Shown here in pieces: positions 56,116 to 63,520 of a stretch of DNA of 64,000 nucleotides (its first letter is position 1; each line of letters opens with the position of its first letter). Below the pieces are notes generated by a model that made no database searches, was not told where the DNA came from, and saw nothing but the letters and a program-made list of their open reading frames with translations. Source of the stretch: Brucella pseudogrignonensis (GTDB lineage Bacteria; Pseudomonadota; Alphaproteobacteria; Rhizobiales; Rhizobiaceae); NCBI RefSeq assembly GCF_002252525.1, contig NZ_NNRM01000044.1, positions 124,001 through 188,000 on the forward strand, written 5' to 3'. Made by a program: the position numbers and the translations under genes.

Positions 56116-56654
56116 CGCTGCATGCACTCCCTGAGCTTCAACAAGCTTCGGCGCAGCCACGTTCTGACCGTGTTCAGCGGAACATTCAGGTCGTCGGCCA
56201 ATTCGAGATAGCTCAGCCCTTCGACATAAGCTCGCCTCACGGCTCCGGCATGGATGGCATCCAGTTCGCGCATGCAGTTGTCGATGCGGCGGCCTTCATC
56301 CGCCAGCACCATGTGCTGTTCGGGCGTGGAGATCGTCTCGTCGGCCAGATCGTAAGCCTCGTCAATATCATTGGTGACGGGTTTACGGGCACGGATAACA
56401 TCGATGGCGTGATTGCGGGCAATCGCCGAAAGCCAGGTGGATGGTGAACCCGAACCGGTGGCAAAGGTCTTCGCTCGTTGCCAGACCTTGATATAGACTT
56501 CCTGAAGCGCTTCTTCTGCGTCCGGCCGATGTCTGAGGATCCGAAGACAGATCGCAAATAGTCTCGGATTGGTTGCCTGATAGAGAGACGCAAATGCGGC
56601 TCGATCTCCGATGGCAACCCGATTGATCAAATCTGCGATGTCATTAGTTTGCAT
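56112..56654 (-). CDS. ECF-family RNA polymerase sigma factor
   Basis: A 180-residue sigma factor starting at 56654 (MQTNDIADLINRVAIGDRAA). Region 2: LYQATNPRLFAICLRILRHR, PDAEEALQEVYIKVWQRAKT. Region 4: LDAIHAGAVRRAYVEGLSYL, ELADDLNVPLNTVRTWLRRS. Likely held inactive at the membrane by the coupled RskA-like protein. Candidate target promoters share TGAAAC-N16-TCGT (53904-53929, 61000-61025, weaker 61065-61090). Confidence 0.93.
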   Translation of the reverse strand: MQTNDIADLINRVAIGDRAAFASLYQATNPRLFAICLRILRHRPDAEEALQEVYIKVWQRAKTFATGSGSPSTWLSAIARNHAIDVIRARKPVTNDIDEAYDLADETISTPEQHMVLADEGRRIDNCMRELDAIHAGAVRRAYVEGLSYLELADDLNVPLNTVRTWLRRSLLKLRECMQR

Positions 56655-56782
56655 TCGGGAATACCTCGCCACCGACCTTATATAGAGTTCACCGAATTTA
56701 AAAGGCAAGGAGGCGGTGGCAATAAATCTCGGCGCTGGCCGATCTCGGTCGAGCGATGTATTCGAGAGGCGACGACCATCGA

Positions 56783-57094
56783 TCATCTGGATGCTCCCAA
56801 TAATGGACTCTCGCCGCGTCCAAAAACGCGCATCGCGATCAAGCAGCTGGTTGCGGCGGCCATTGCGGAGAGGATCGTCCCCCAGGCGAGATCAGCGATC
56901 GTCAGCCCGATAACACAAAGAAGATAATAGGCGACGGCCGGCGCCCGCCTGAAATCCGCAATCAGCATATTGTCTATAACCGGCTGATAGAGCCTGCCCG
57001 CCATAGTGCTCATCCACACGAAGTCGATCGCGGCGAAGACGACAAGCGTCGCGACATAGGAAACAAAAATACGCTTCACGCAAACCTCCTTCAT
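56783..57094 (-). CDS. DUF2177-like membrane protein, internally shortened
   Basis: A 103-residue protein with a normal DUF2177 N terminus (IFVSYVATLVVFAAIDFVWM, RLYQPVIDNML, APAVAYYLLCVIGL) joined directly to the family's C-terminal part (IADLAWGTILSAMAAATSCL). DUF2177 proteins are normally about 135 residues; the central helix with the DLTNLATL-type stretch is missing. Reading frame intact, so this looks like an in-frame deletion. It is the last gene of the minus-strand lipid operon. Confidence 0.65.
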   Translation of the reverse strand: MKEVCVKRIFVSYVATLVVFAAIDFVWMSTMAGRLYQPVIDNMLIADFRRAPAVAYYLLCVIGLTIADLAWGTILSAMAAATSCLIAMRVFGRGESPLLGASR

Positions 57095-57111
57095 CGCTCG
57101 GTCCTCCACAC

Positions 57112-57491
57112 TCAGTTGATCCGGGTCCAATCGATGGCCTTGCACAGAAGTCCGGCCACGATGCACCCTCTCGTGGTCATCTTGTCTCCATTCTCCGTCA
57201 CCGTCAGCTTGTAGCTCATGTCACGCTGCGGGTCGAAGGCCGTGCCGGAGTAGACGCCATCGGCGCCCCGTTTGATGCTCATGACCAGCTTGTCGCCCTT
57301 CTTTCCTTTGGCGTACCTGGCTTGATCCAGGTGTTTATTGCGCAGATATCCGATCCACAGGACGCAATGCGAACCTTTGCATTGCCGTCGCCTCTCGCCC
57401 ACTGGCCGTCGATATCGACGGCATGGGCTACAGCACAAACCGAAAAAGCCGTGAGTGACGCAGCCGCCGTGGCTAACATTATCTTCATCAT
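57112..57491 (-). pseudogene. DUF2147 exported protein gene, frameshifted
   Basis: The start at 57491 gives a signal peptide (MLATAAASLTAFSVCAVAHA) and IDGQWARGDGNAKVRIASCG, then DICAINTWIKPGTPKE, and runs to an early stop at 57279. In the next frame GDKLVMSIKRGADGVYSGTA, FDPQRDMSYKLTV and CKAIDWTRIN complete the DUF2147 domain. One lost A in the AAAG run at about 57302-57304 explains it. Possibly a real mutation or a sequencing slip. Confidence 0.65.
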
Positions 57492-57516
57492 GTTGGCGTC
57501 TCCTTTTCGAAGTGAG

Positions 57517-58749
57517 TTACAAATGCTGGATCGTGTAGAGGCCGACATCGATGCTTCCGTCCTCAAACCCTGCCTCGCAGTAACAGAGGTAGTAGTGCCA
57601 GAGCCTCTTGAATCGCTCGTCGAAACCGAGTGCGGCAATAACCGGCCAGCGTGCATGAAACCGCGCCCGCCATTCTCGCAGCGTTCGCGCGTAGGACTTT
57701 CCGAAATGTTCGACGTTGACGAGCTTCAGTTCGGCGGCACTCACCGCGGCCTCGAGCGCCTTGTCGGACGGCAGGAAGCCGCCGGGAAAGACGTATTTTT
57801 GGATAAAGTCGATGCTGCCGCGATAGCTTTCGAAACGTCGCTCCTCGATGGAAATGATCTGGAGGACGGCACGGCCATCCGGTTTCATGCAGCGCTTCAG
57901 GGTCTCGAAATAGCTTGGCCAATAGGCCTCGCCCACCGCCTCGAACATCTCAATCGAGACGATGCGGTCGAATTGGCCGTCGGTGTCGCGATAGTCCTGA
58001 AGACGCAGATCGACCTTATCAGATTTGCCAGCCTTTGTGACGACGTCTTTCGCCCAGGCGAGTTGCGAAGGCGACAACGTAATGCCGACTACATCGGCCT
58101 GGGAATTGACGGCGAGGTCGGAGGCCAAAGCGCCCCAGCCGCAGCCGATTTCCAGCACGCGTTCGCCGCCTGACAGCGCAAGCTTTTCGCGGATGCGGTC
58201 GAGCCTCTTGCGCTGTGCCGCCTCCAGGGTCGGCGTCGTCTTGTCGAAGATCGCCGAGGAATAGAGCATGGAAGAGTCGAGCCACTCCTTGTAGAAATCA
58301 TTGCCCAAGTCGTAATGAGCTTCGATATTACGACGGCTGCCGCGTTTCGAATTGGCATTCAGGATATGGCCAATCCGGTTCATCAGCCGCATGAGGCCGT
58401 TTCCGTCGATCGCCGGCGCCAACGATTCGCCGTTTAAAGCCGCGAGCCGGATGACGGCCGTCAGGTCCGGCGTCGTCCAGTCTTCCTGCAAAAACCCTTC
58501 GGCGAAGCCAATATCGCCGGACGTCAGCACACGACGCAGCATCCGCCAACGGCGCAACACGATGACAGCGTCCGGTCCGGGCTCAGATCCGCCCGCCTCC
58601 ACCACGGCACCGGATGGCAATATGACCTTCAGACGCCCATGACGAAGGCGGCCAATCAGGCGTTTCATCAGCCGGCCGCCAAAACCGAGATCTTCGTTCT
58701 CCGAGGGCAGGCCCGTCGGGATCCCCGGGAAATCGTCAAGCTGGCTCAT
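57517..58749 (-). CDS. Cyclopropane-fatty-acyl-phospholipid synthase (CFA-type methyltransferase)
   Basis: A 410-residue SAM-dependent enzyme starting at 58749 (MSQLDDFPG). N-terminal domain (FLQEDWTTPDLTAVIRLAAL), then YDLGNDFYKEWLDSSMLYSS, SAM motif VLEIGCGWGALASDLAV, and VSIEMFEAVGEAYWPSYFET. These enzymes add a methylene or methyl group to double bonds of membrane phospholipids. It overlaps the DUF1365 gene by 14 bases. In Rhodobacter a related operon with DUF1365, oxidoreductase and CFA-like enzyme belongs to an ECF (RpoE) stress regulon. Confidence 0.93.
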   Translation of the reverse strand: MSQLDDFPGIPTGLPSENEDLGFGGRLMKRLIGRLRHGRLKVILPSGAVVEAGGSEPGPDAVIVLRRWRMLRRVLTSGDIGFAEGFLQEDWTTPDLTAVIRLAALNGESLAPAIDGNGLMRLMNRIGHILNANSKRGSRRNIEAHYDLGNDFYKEWLDSSMLYSSAIFDKTTPTLEAAQRKRLDRIREKLALSGGERVLEIGCGWGALASDLAVNSQADVVGITLSPSQLAWAKDVVTKAGKSDKVDLRLQDYRDTDGQFDRIVSIEMFEAVGEAYWPSYFETLKRCMKPDGRAVLQIISIEERRFESYRGSIDFIQKYVFPGGFLPSDKALEAAVSAAELKLVNVEHFGKSYARTLREWRARFHARWPVIAALGFDERFKRLWHYYLCYCEAGFEDGSIDVGLYTIQHL

Positions 58750-59569
58750 GCAATTCTGCCTTCCTGAATGATGTTTCACTGTCGCCCTTCGATCTGCGGA
58801 CATGGGAAAACGGATCTTCGAGAAGATGTGGGCGCATCCTCAGGCGAACGCCCTTCAGCCAGATCTTGAGAGCTTCCCAGTGAATGCCACCGACGACACG
58901 CAGCGTCAGCAAGGGGATCGTGAAGAATGCCCGCAAAAGAGCAGCGTCGGTCACTTCCGTCCGATTCCCCAGGTTCGCGGCCGTAAGCACCAGGCCTTCG
59001 CAGTCGTAGGTTTCGATGCGACTTGCCAGCCTACCCTTCGGGGCTGAGACACGGAACGTGAAGCGAAGGTTCATGTCCATGAAGGGCGATACGTAGAATT
59101 CCTTGTCGCAATGCTGGACGATCTCGTCGCCGGAACGCTCCTCGAACGGGATCATGTAGGCATGCCGCTCGCCGAAGGTATTGTCGACTTCCCCGAGGAT
59201 TGCGCGCAATTCGCCGTATCGGCCATGGCAAAAGAAGACGCTGAGCGGGTTGAATGCCCAGTCCAACAACCTTGGCATGGTGAGAAGACGGATCGGTCCG
59301 CCATCCGGTTCGACGCCGACAGCGCTCATCAAGCTCTCCACCTGCATACGAAGGTTGGCGCCGGAACGATCGCCAGGATCTTTGAAAAAGAACGAAAAGA
59401 GGTTGAAGCGATCGACCGAAAACAATCCCAGCCGGCGATCGAGGATCTCAAGTTCGTCGATATCGATCAACAGCGAATAGATTCGATAAGCGAGCTTTTG
59501 CTCCTTAGGCCTCGGCCGCGCATGCGTCACATGACTGGGGACAAGAGCAGATTGAAGTGTGGCGCTCAT
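58736..59569 (-). CDS. DUF1365 protein
   Basis: A 277-residue protein of DUF1365: YRIYSLLIDIDELEILDRRL at the start, LLTMPRLLDWAFNPLSVFFC, GDEIVQHCDKEFYVSPFMDM and LRFTFRVSAPKGRL. Almost always next to CFA-type methyltransferases and an FAD oxidoreductase. Biochemical role unknown; presumed part of a lipid-modifying complex. ATGA overlap with the oxidoreductase gene upstream. Confidence 0.92.
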   Translation of the reverse strand: MSATLQSALVPSHVTHARPRPKEQKLAYRIYSLLIDIDELEILDRRLGLFSVDRFNLFSFFFKDPGDRSGANLRMQVESLMSAVGVEPDGGPIRLLTMPRLLDWAFNPLSVFFCHGRYGELRAILGEVDNTFGERHAYMIPFEERSGDEIVQHCDKEFYVSPFMDMNLRFTFRVSAPKGRLASRIETYDCEGLVLTAANLGNRTEVTDAALLRAFFTIPLLTLRVVGGIHWEALKIWLKGVRLRMRPHLLEDPFSHVRRSKGDSETSFRKAELHEPA

Positions 59570-60951
59570 ACCGTCACCTCCAGTCCGACCGGCAGATTAT
59601 GAGGTCTCACGAGCGGTTTGCGAACGATCCGGGCGCTTTCCTGTGCGACCTGCCAGGGCCGGCGCAGACCGCCGAGATCTTCGGCGACGGCCAGCCCCGC
59701 CTGAATGCCGTCCTCGTGGAATCCCGAGCCGAAATGCGCACCACAGAACCATGTATTGCGCACGCCTTGGAGCGACCAGATCTCCTGTTGCGCCCTGTCC
59801 GTGGCGGGATTGAAGACCGGATGCTCGTAGATTTCACGGCTAATCACGGTTTCCTCACGCGGCGCATGTTGCGGGTTGAGCGTGACAAATGTCGGGGGCG
59901 CCGTGCCGAGCGGCTGCAGCTTGTTCATCCAGTAGGTGATTGACGGCTGGACCGGCTCGTCGCATGCGCCGCACCTGTTATCGGCCACGTAGTTCCAGCT
60001 CGACCATGCGGCATGGCGTTTCGGCATCAGCGCGGTATCGCCATGAAGCACTGCCTCGTTGCGCGTATAACCGAAGCAGCCGAGCACGCGCCGCTCGTCA
60101 TCGCTCGCATCGGCAAGTATGCGGAGCGCCTGATCGGCATGAGTCGCGATCACGACATCGTCGAACACGTGGCTCACACCATGCGTGTCGCTCAGTTCCA
60201 CCCGTCCCTCAGTCCTGCGGATAGCCTTTACCGTCGTCGAAAGCCGGATTCTGTCAGCAAAACGGCACTTCATCCGCGCCACATATTCGCGGCTACCACC
60301 CTTCACCGTTCGCCAGACCGGACGGTTCCACAGTTCGAGCAGGCCATGATTGCAGCAGAATTTTACAAAATGGGCTGCGGGATAGGCGCCGACCTGCATC
60401 GCCGGGGTCGACCAGATCGCCGCCGCCATCGGATAGAGGTGATCGTCGCGAAACGCGCGACCATAGAAGTTGCGATTCAAATAGTCGTCGAGCGACATGT
60501 CGCCCATGATCGCCAGGTCGCGCGGCGCAGTCCTGTAGAAACGCAGGAGGTCGCGCATTATCGACCAGAAACGCGGATTGGTGAGATTGGATTTCTGGGC
60601 GAGAAGACCGAAGCCCGTGCCGCCGGAATACTCAAAGGCCCCGTCATTCAGCGAGACCGCGAATGACATGTTCGAAGCCGCCGTCGGTACATCGAGGGCG
60701 TGAAAAAGGGCGGTCAGGTTGGGATAGGTGACCTCGTTGTAGACGATAAAGCCGGTATCGACGGCAACCGGGCCGGTCGCGCTTTCGAACTCAACTGTAT
60801 TGCTGTGGCCACCGATCCGGTCTGACGCCTCGAAAACGGTCACATCATGCGACTGTGAGAGCAACCACGCCGCCGACAGCCCCGAAATTCCACTGCCAAT
60901 AATTGCTATATTCAAACGTCTCTTGCCTGCGTTTCGAGGGTAATGTCCCAT
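59566..60951 (-). CDS. FAD-dependent oxidoreductase (amine-oxidase/desaturase-like)
   Basis: A 461-residue flavoprotein. Start at 60951 (MGHYPRNAGKRRLNIAIIGS) preferred; a Met at 60972 is possible. FAD-binding GSGISGLSAAWLL with acidic VFEASDRIGGHSNTVEF, and a C-terminal FAD contact NTWFCGAHFGSGFHEDGIQA. These enzymes accompany CFA-type enzymes and DUF1365 and probably oxidise or desaturate an acyl chain. First gene of the minus-strand lipid operon; a candidate ECF promoter lies 49 bases upstream. Confidence 0.92.
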   Translation of the reverse strand: MGHYPRNAGKRRLNIAIIGSGISGLSAAWLLSQSHDVTVFEASDRIGGHSNTVEFESATGPVAVDTGFIVYNEVTYPNLTALFHALDVPTAASNMSFAVSLNDGAFEYSGGTGFGLLAQKSNLTNPRFWSIMRDLLRFYRTAPRDLAIMGDMSLDDYLNRNFYGRAFRDDHLYPMAAAIWSTPAMQVGAYPAAHFVKFCCNHGLLELWNRPVWRTVKGGSREYVARMKCRFADRIRLSTTVKAIRRTEGRVELSDTHGVSHVFDDVVIATHADQALRILADASDDERRVLGCFGYTRNEAVLHGDTALMPKRHAAWSSWNYVADNRCGACDEPVQPSITYWMNKLQPLGTAPPTFVTLNPQHAPREETVISREIYEHPVFNPATDRAQQEIWSLQGVRNTWFCGAHFGSGFHEDGIQAGLAVAEDLGGLRRPWQVAQESARIVRKPLVRPHNLPVGLEVTV

Positions 60952-60999
60952 CAAATCCAAATACCTCGGCATTTTTTTCGTGGCCTAACGATCCCAGTT

Positions 61000-61025
61000 A
61001 CGACAGCCGACCCGAAAGAGTTTCA
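61000..61025 (-). promoter_or_regulatory. Candidate ECF-sigma promoter of the FAD oxidoreductase operon
   Basis: On the minus strand: TGAAAC, 16 bases, TCGT, same elements and same spacing as before the fasciclin gene (53904-53929), plus a shared TCTTT behind TGAAAC. The -10 element is 49 bases upstream of the start codon at 60951. Confidence 0.6.
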
Positions 61026-61064
61026 CTTCGGGAAGACAAATTCCGAAAGTTTTTTTGCTCAAGC

Positions 61065-61090
61065 CGAAACTAAGGCCTCCCGCTTTCCGT
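61065..61090 (+). promoter_or_regulatory. Weaker ECF-like promoter of the fusion-gene operon
   Basis: Plus strand CGAAAC, 16 bases, CCGT: one mismatch in each element compared with the two minus-strand sites, same spacing, 76 bases upstream of the start at 61166. It stands back to back with the promoter at 61000-61025. Confidence 0.35.
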
Positions 61091-61165
61091 TGTTGATGGC
61101 AGATCACCTTCATGCAGGTGCACCGCCAGACAGATGCGCGAGCAGAAAGGCGCATGGAAAGCCAT

Positions 61166-62929
61166 ATGAACATCTCGCTTCTGATCATCATTGCAATCTG
61201 GGTGTCGCTCGCCATGGCGAGCGCCTGTGCCATACAGCGCTCTAAGGGCCAGAGCGGCGGGATCGACACGATTTGGTCCGCGGCGGTCGGCATCGGAGCC
61301 TGGGCGATCCGGCTCGGCGGCCATATCAGCGTGCGGACTGGAGGGGGCGGTGAAGATCCCCGCTACGCCAGGCTCATCGAGGAATGGGGCACGGGCGCAT
61401 CTTCAAAATTGTTCATGTTTCTCCAGATCCAGGCACTTGTCGCATTCATTTTGGTCCTCGCCGTTTATCTCGCGGCGGCCAACAATGTTGCCTTCCCGCG
61501 GACGATCGATGGACTTGCGATCGCGGTCGCGCTCGTTGCGCTGGGCGGCGAAGCCGTAGCGGACGCGCAGCGCGCACGGTTTCGCAAGACCCCGCAGGCG
61601 AAAACATCTGTCTGTGAGGTCGGCCTATGGCGCTATTCCAGTCACCCGAACTGCTTTTTAGAGTGGCTATTATGGTGCTGCTGGCCGCTTCTCGCTCTTG
61701 CGGCGCCGATCTGGAGCTGGCTGGCGTTTCTGGCGGCGCTCCTGATGTATTGGTTGCTGGTGCATGTCTCGGGCATCTCGCCGCTTGAAGAACACATGCT
61801 TCGTTCGCGCGGCGAACAGTTTCGCGCCCTTAAACGGCACGTCAACGCATACTTTCCCGGCCCCCCGCAAATCCGACCTCAAAAATCAAGGATATCAGCC
61901 ATGAACATGCTGGCCTTCGCCATCAACACCGCCGAGCGTGCCCCTCTCACCGACGGCATGACGCTCGCCGGGATCGATTTCCTCTGCGGTCGCACCAAGC
62001 GGCGGCTTGCGGAAACAACCGCAGACGCGGAAAGGCAGTTCGTCGAAACGATGGGAAGCTTTCCGGTCGCAACCCATACCGATGAAGCAAACCGCCAGCA
62101 CTACGAGATGCCGGCCGACTTTTTCGCACTGGCGCTGGGACCGCAGCGCAAATATTCCTGTTGTCTCTATCCTACGACCGATATGACGCTCGGCGAAGCT
62201 GAGACTGCCGCGCTTGCAGAAACCGTGCAGCACGCAGCCATCACCGATGGCATGACGATCCTTGAACTGGGCTGCGGATGGGGTTCGCTTTCGCTTTATC
62301 TTGCACGAAATTTTCCGAGCTCCCGCATCGTCTCGGTGTCGAATTCGACGTCGCAGCGCGCCTACATCCTCGACATTGCTCAGAAAGACGGCCTGATGAA
62401 CCTGGACGTCATCACCGCCGACATGAATGACTTCACGACAGGGGATCGGTTTGACCGTGTCGTCTCCGTCGAAATGTTCGAGCATATGTCGAACTGGCGA
62501 ACGCTTCTGGAGCGCGTGCGCGGTTGGGTGAAGCCGGACGGCAGGCTTTTCCTGCATGTCTTCACCCATAAGGATCGGTCCTATCGCTTCGATCAGGATG
62601 ATCCGGCCGACTGGATCGCCCACCATTTCTTCACGGGCGGCATCATGCCGGCACACGACCTGCCGCATCGCTTCGGCGACCTCTTCCAGGTTGAGCTGGA
62701 ATGGCGCTGGTCCGGCACGCATTATCGGCGCACAGCTCTTGATTGGCTCGCCAATTTCGATCGTGAGATCGACCGGATCCAGCCGATCTTAACGGCCGTC
62801 TATGGCAAGGACGCCTCGCTGTGGCAGCGCCGCTGGCGGCTGTTCTTTCTCGCGACCGCTGGCCTGTTCGGTCACGAGAACGGCAATGTCTGGGGCGTCG
62901 GCCATTATCTACTGGCGCCGACTGCATGA
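61166..62929 (+). CDS. Fusion protein: DUF1295 membrane domain + CFA-type SAM methyltransferase
   Basis: A 587-residue protein starting at 61166 (MNISLLIIIAIWVSLAMASA). Residues about 1-235 are a DUF1295 (steroid-reductase-like) membrane domain with several helices and the family end: LWRYSSHPNCFLEWLLWCCW, GISPLEEHMLRSRGEQFR. After a short linker, residues 246-587 are a complete CFA-like methyltransferase: HYEMPADFFALALGPQRKYS, LELGCGWGSLSLYLARNFPS, VSVEMFEHMSNWRTLLERVR. M246 (codon at 61901) is preceded by AAGGATATCAGCC, a good ribosome site, so it looks like the old start of a separate gene fused in frame. Either a 587-residue fusion, a 342-residue internal product, or both are made. Confidence 0.88.
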   Translation: MNISLLIIIAIWVSLAMASACAIQRSKGQSGGIDTIWSAAVGIGAWAIRLGGHISVRTGGGGEDPRYARLIEEWGTGASSKLFMFLQIQALVAFILVLAVYLAAANNVAFPRTIDGLAIAVALVALGGEAVADAQRARFRKTPQAKTSVCEVGLWRYSSHPNCFLEWLLWCCWPLLALAAPIWSWLAFLAALLMYWLLVHVSGISPLEEHMLRSRGEQFRALKRHVNAYFPGPPQIRPQKSRISAMNMLAFAINTAERAPLTDGMTLAGIDFLCGRTKRRLAETTADAERQFVETMGSFPVATHTDEANRQHYEMPADFFALALGPQRKYSCCLYPTTDMTLGEAETAALAETVQHAAITDGMTILELGCGWGSLSLYLARNFPSSRIVSVSNSTSQRAYILDIAQKDGLMNLDVITADMNDFTTGDRFDRVVSVEMFEHMSNWRTLLERVRGWVKPDGRLFLHVFTHKDRSYRFDQDDPADWIAHHFFTGGIMPAHDLPHRFGDLFQVELEWRWSGTHYRRTALDWLANFDREIDRIQPILTAVYGKDASLWQRRWRLFFLATAGLFGHENGNVWGVGHYLLAPTA

Positions 62930-63480
62930 TGTCCAACAAGGGTATTCAGTCAGACCCACTGACCCAGGCGACGGTCACGATCGCCTGGGTGGTTGCGCTG
63001 AACAAGCCATTCTATCCGCTCTATGTCTGGTACCTGGTAGGCAATGGCGTGGCGGCGTCGCTTTGCACCTTGCTGTCGGCGCCGCTTTTTCTCGCCATTC
63101 CATTCATTGCGCGCCGGTTCCCGCTTACGGCTCGGGTAGCGTTGCCGCTGGTTGGAACCTTCGACACATTGTTCGAGACTAAGCTCTTCGGTCCTGGCTC
63201 AGGCACGGAACTATTCTTCGCGGCTTGTATCATGCTGGTAGCGCTCGCATTTCGTCCCGACGAGAAATGGTGGCAGCGAGGATTGGCGGGACTGGTATTC
63301 ATGGTCTTTATCTTCTCACGCAGTTTTATCGGGCCGCCATTGCATGTGTGGGCCGACACAGAGCTCTACACGCTCTTCAATCTCAACGCATTTGCCGTCG
63401 CCAGTCTGATGGCGTTCGTCGCCCTGCGCTATTCCGGGATCGCAAGAGATCGCGAACCGACAAGCCCGGATGAGAGTTAG
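62926..63480 (+). CDS. Multi-pass membrane protein of unknown function
   Basis: A 184-residue protein starting at 62926 with ATGA overlap to the methyltransferase stop. About five membrane helices (ATVTIAWVVALNKPFYPLYV; VAASLCTLLSAPLFLAIPFI; ELFFAACIMLVALAF; GLAGLVFMVFIFSRSFIG; LFNLNAFAVASLMAFVAL). No family recognised. The coupled position suggests it works with the fused lipid enzyme. Confidence 0.75.
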   Translation: MMSNKGIQSDPLTQATVTIAWVVALNKPFYPLYVWYLVGNGVAASLCTLLSAPLFLAIPFIARRFPLTARVALPLVGTFDTLFETKLFGPGSGTELFFAACIMLVALAFRPDEKWWQRGLAGLVFMVFIFSRSFIGPPLHVWADTELYTLFNLNAFAVASLMAFVALRYSGIARDREPTSPDES

Positions 63481-63520
63481 GACCGTCAGGGTCTCAAAGA
63501 AAAAGAAACAGGAGGGAAGC

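Noticed and set aside
61895-62722. Open frame opposite the methyltransferase
   Set aside because: Antisense shadow; the methyltransferase motifs are unambiguous.
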